Source: Bradyrhizobium sp. LHD-71
Lineage (GTDB): Bacteria; Pseudomonadota; Alphaproteobacteria; Rhizobiales; Xanthobacteraceae
Length of the DNA stretch: 64,000 bases
Reading direction: 5' to 3'
NCBI RefSeq assembly: GCF_031157255.1
Contig: NZ_JAVIFX010000011.1
Span: 124,001-188,000 of the forward strand
In this document: piece by piece, positions 62,307 through 64,000 of the stretch
Numbering within the stretch: the stretch's first letter is position 1
How the letters are laid out: the number at the start of each line of letters is the position of its first letter
The notes under the pieces: generated by a model
The model's input: only the letters and a program-made list of their open reading frames with translations
Databases searched by the model: none
Told to the model about the DNA's origin: nothing
Position numbers and translations under genes: made by a program

Positions 62307-63338
62307 CTACTCGTGCGAGACCACGACCTTTCCAAAGTGCTTTTGGCTCTCGAGATAACGATAAGCCGACTTCGCGTCCTCGAATGGAAACACCCGATCG
62401 ATGACCGGGCGGAGCTTTTGATGCGTGATCGCGCGGTTCATCAGCTCGAAGTCCTGTCGGCTGCCGACGCCGATGCGGCGTAAGCTGACAAGACCGCGCT
62501 GCAGCGCGGTCATATCGAACGAGCCGCCTTTGCCGGCGAGCACGCCGATCAGCGACACCTGGCATTCAGGTCCCGCGCAGGCCAGTGAGCGGGCAAGGGT
62601 GCCGGCCCCGCCGACTTCCACGACGCAGTCGACGCCCCGGCCGTCGGTTGCCGATCTGACTTCGCGCTCCCAATCCGGCGTGGTGCGATAGTTGATGACC
62701 ACATCGGCGCCAAGTTCGCCCAAGCGGGTCGCCTTCTCGTCGCTCGAGGTGGTTGCGATGACACGGGCGCCGAACGCCTTGGCGAGCTGGAGGGCGAAGA
62801 TCGACACGCCCCCGGTGCCCAGTGTCAGGACCGTCTCTCCCGGCGCAAGCTGACGCGGCGCCGTCAGCGCGCTCCAGGCAGTGACCGCGGCACATGGCAA
62901 GGTGGCGGCTTCTTCGAACGACAGGTGCGGCGGGATCGCGACCAGGGCTTCCTCATTCAGGACCTTGTAATCCGTGAGCAGTCCGTCGCGCCCGGCGCCT
63001 ACGTGCTCGCCCGGGGCGAAGCGGCTGGCCAGATGCTCGTGCGTGATCCGGCCGGCGATCCACTTCGGATGAAATGTAGCCGCGACGCGGTCGCCAACTT
63101 TGAAGCGACTGGCGCCTTCGCCGAGTGCCACCACTTCGCCGGCGCCGTCACTCAAGGGAATGACGCCCGGCGTCACCGGCTGGAAGTAGGCGTTGTTGAG
63201 GATCATCAGGTCGCGGAAGTTGAGTGAGGTCGCGCGGATGCGCACCGCCACTTCCCGAAGGCCCGGCTTCGGATTGGGGGCCTTTCGAACGACCAGGCCA
63301 TCGACGCTCCCGGGGGATTCCAGATGATACGCTCTCAT
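62307..63338 (-). CDS. Zinc-independent alcohol dehydrogenase / quinone oxidoreductase-like protein
   Basis: A 343-residue medium-chain reductase. The N-terminal GroES-like domain has RATSLNFRDLMILNN and VIPLSDGAGEVVALGEG; the Rossmann nucleotide loop is TLGTGGVSIFALQLAK. Cys and His zinc ligands of true zinc ADHs are not evident, so it groups with quinone-reductase-like enzymes. The ATG at 63338 has AAGGAG 7 nt upstream. A longer N-terminus from 63449 is rejected. It is divergent from an AraC-type gene (109 bp), which probably controls it. Confidence 0.88.
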   Translation of the reverse strand: MRAYHLESPGSVDGLVVRKAPNPKPGLREVAVRIRATSLNFRDLMILNNAYFQPVTPGVIPLSDGAGEVVALGEGASRFKVGDRVAATFHPKWIAGRITHEHLASRFAPGEHVGAGRDGLLTDYKVLNEEALVAIPPHLSFEEAATLPCAAVTAWSALTAPRQLAPGETVLTLGTGGVSIFALQLAKAFGARVIATTSSDEKATRLGELGADVVINYRTTPDWEREVRSATDGRGVDCVVEVGGAGTLARSLACAGPECQVSLIGVLAGKGGSFDMTALQRGLVSLRRIGVGSRQDFELMNRAITHQKLRPVIDRVFPFEDAKSAYRYLESQKHFGKVVVSHE

Positions 63339-63447
63339 CAGACGCGCTCCTTGCTTTTCAAGTTTGAGGTTCGGCGCCCAGTATGCTGGAGTATCAGTCT
63401 TTGAGAGTCCGCCTTCGTTGTTCATTCCTCCAAGATTTTGAGCGTGC

Positions 63448-64000
63448 ATGGATCCTTTGGAAGAAGTGTTCAGGTCGATGCGGGTGGAGAGCGCGCTTTA
63501 CGGCCGGCTCGAGGCGACAGCCCCGTGGGCGGTTCGCTTCACCGGAGACCAGCGGATCAAATTCGGCATGGTCGCCAGGGGCGCCTGCTGGCTGTCAGTG
63601 GACGGCGAGCGACAACCGATCGCGCTGCGCAGCGGCGACTGCTTCGTGCTGACGGACGGCCGTTCGTTCTCCGTGGCAGACGACCCGGCCACGCCACCTC
63701 GCCCTTGCATCGAGGTGCTGCATGACGGGCCCGGGCGGCTCATGGCGCTTGGCGGCGGAGGGCCTGCCGCGACCTTGATCGCAGGCTGGTTCGGGTTTGA
63801 TGGTCACGGCGGAAAGCCGCTCTTTGCAGAACTGCCGCCGGTTCTCCATGTCGGCATGGACGAGGAGCGAGCTCGTGCACTCCAGGCGACGTTGGATCTG
63901 CTGGCGCTGGAGACCAGCGAAGAGGGTTTGGGCGCCGGGATCGTCACCAAGCGTCTTGCAGATATCATCCTGGTTCAAACCATCCGGACTTACGTCCACA
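63448..64000 (+). CDS. AraC-type regulator, N-terminal part (runs off the window)
   Basis: 184 codons of an open frame are visible; no stop is reached. The start MDPLEEVFRSMRVESAL leads into a cupin-like domain (WAVRFTGDQRIKFGMVARG, SGDCFVLTDGRSFSV), which resembles the AraC_binding (cupin) module; a C-terminal HTH is expected beyond the window. It is divergent from the oxidoreductase gene and probably regulates it. The family is inferred from the N-terminal domain. Confidence 0.75.
   Translation, partial: MDPLEEVFRSMRVESALYGRLEATAPWAVRFTGDQRIKFGMVARGACWLSVDGERQPIALRSGDCFVLTDGRSFSVADDPATPPRPCIEVLHDGPGRLMALGGGGPAATLIAGWFGFDGHGGKPLFAELPPVLHVGMDEERARALQATLDLLALETSEEGLGAGIVTKRLADIILVQTIRTYVH

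Noticed and set aside
1-64000. CRISPR arrays, insertion sequences, transposase or integrase genes, rRNA genes
   Set aside because: None seen on either strand; the only long repeats are the PATR units, the 110 bp pair and two palindromic elements.

Overview
The window is a 64 kb chromosomal segment of a high-GC alphaproteobacterium, most likely Bradyrhizobium or a close relative in the Nitrobacteraceae. The clues are the gyrA-coaD-two cyclophilins-queA-tgt core order, the ndvB/ndvD/ndvC-like beta-glucan genes, paired CYP153 cytochromes, an IalB-family protein, and dispersed palindromes of the kind common in bradyrhizobial genomes. This placement is inference; no rRNA gene is present.

Layout. 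1-7.5 kb: core genes, namely the gyrA 3' end, coaD, periplasmic and cytosolic cyclophilins, queA, and divergent asd and tgt. asd is preceded by a threonine-rich leader ORF and a terminator hairpin that look like an attenuator. 7.9-13 kb: cysK, two tandem CYP153 genes and small regulators. 13.3-26.7 kb: a nitrogen-scavenging region. A sigma-54-type promoter precedes an operon for a PotABCD-type ABC importer, a diverged RutA-like flavin monooxygenase and an amidase. An amidohydrolase, a MocR regulator with a DUF1127-LysE unit, and a lone orthodox rutA with its own sigma-54-type promoter follow. 27-37.4 kb: an APS kinase-nucleotidyltransferase fusion with a sulfotransferase, then a 2,503-residue autotransporter. 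The two transcription units are preceded by copies of the same ~110 bp sequence. A broken MFS transporter gene follows.

37.6-43.2 kb: tRNA-Lys and the cyclic beta-glucan genes. 43-55 kb: a membrane protein, a SPOR-like protein, glmU, glmS, a DUF502 protein, recG, sdhE and mfd. 55-64 kb: an ArsR-SRPBCC pair with a perfect 20 bp operator palindrome, a ClpP paralogue, a degenerate GGDEF protein, a probably inactive adenylate-forming enzyme overlapping a YejA-like binding protein, an IalB-family protein, a quinone-reductase-like dehydrogenase and the start of an AraC-type regulator.

How genes work together. glmU and glmS supply UDP-GlcNAc. queA and tgt act on queuosine tRNA modification. The importer, RutA-like enzyme and amidase read as uptake, C-N ring cleavage and hydrolysis of an unidentified nitrogenous compound. 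The APS kinase-like protein plausibly supplies PAPS to the neighbouring sulfotransferase. No IS element, CRISPR array, integrase or rRNA gene was found.
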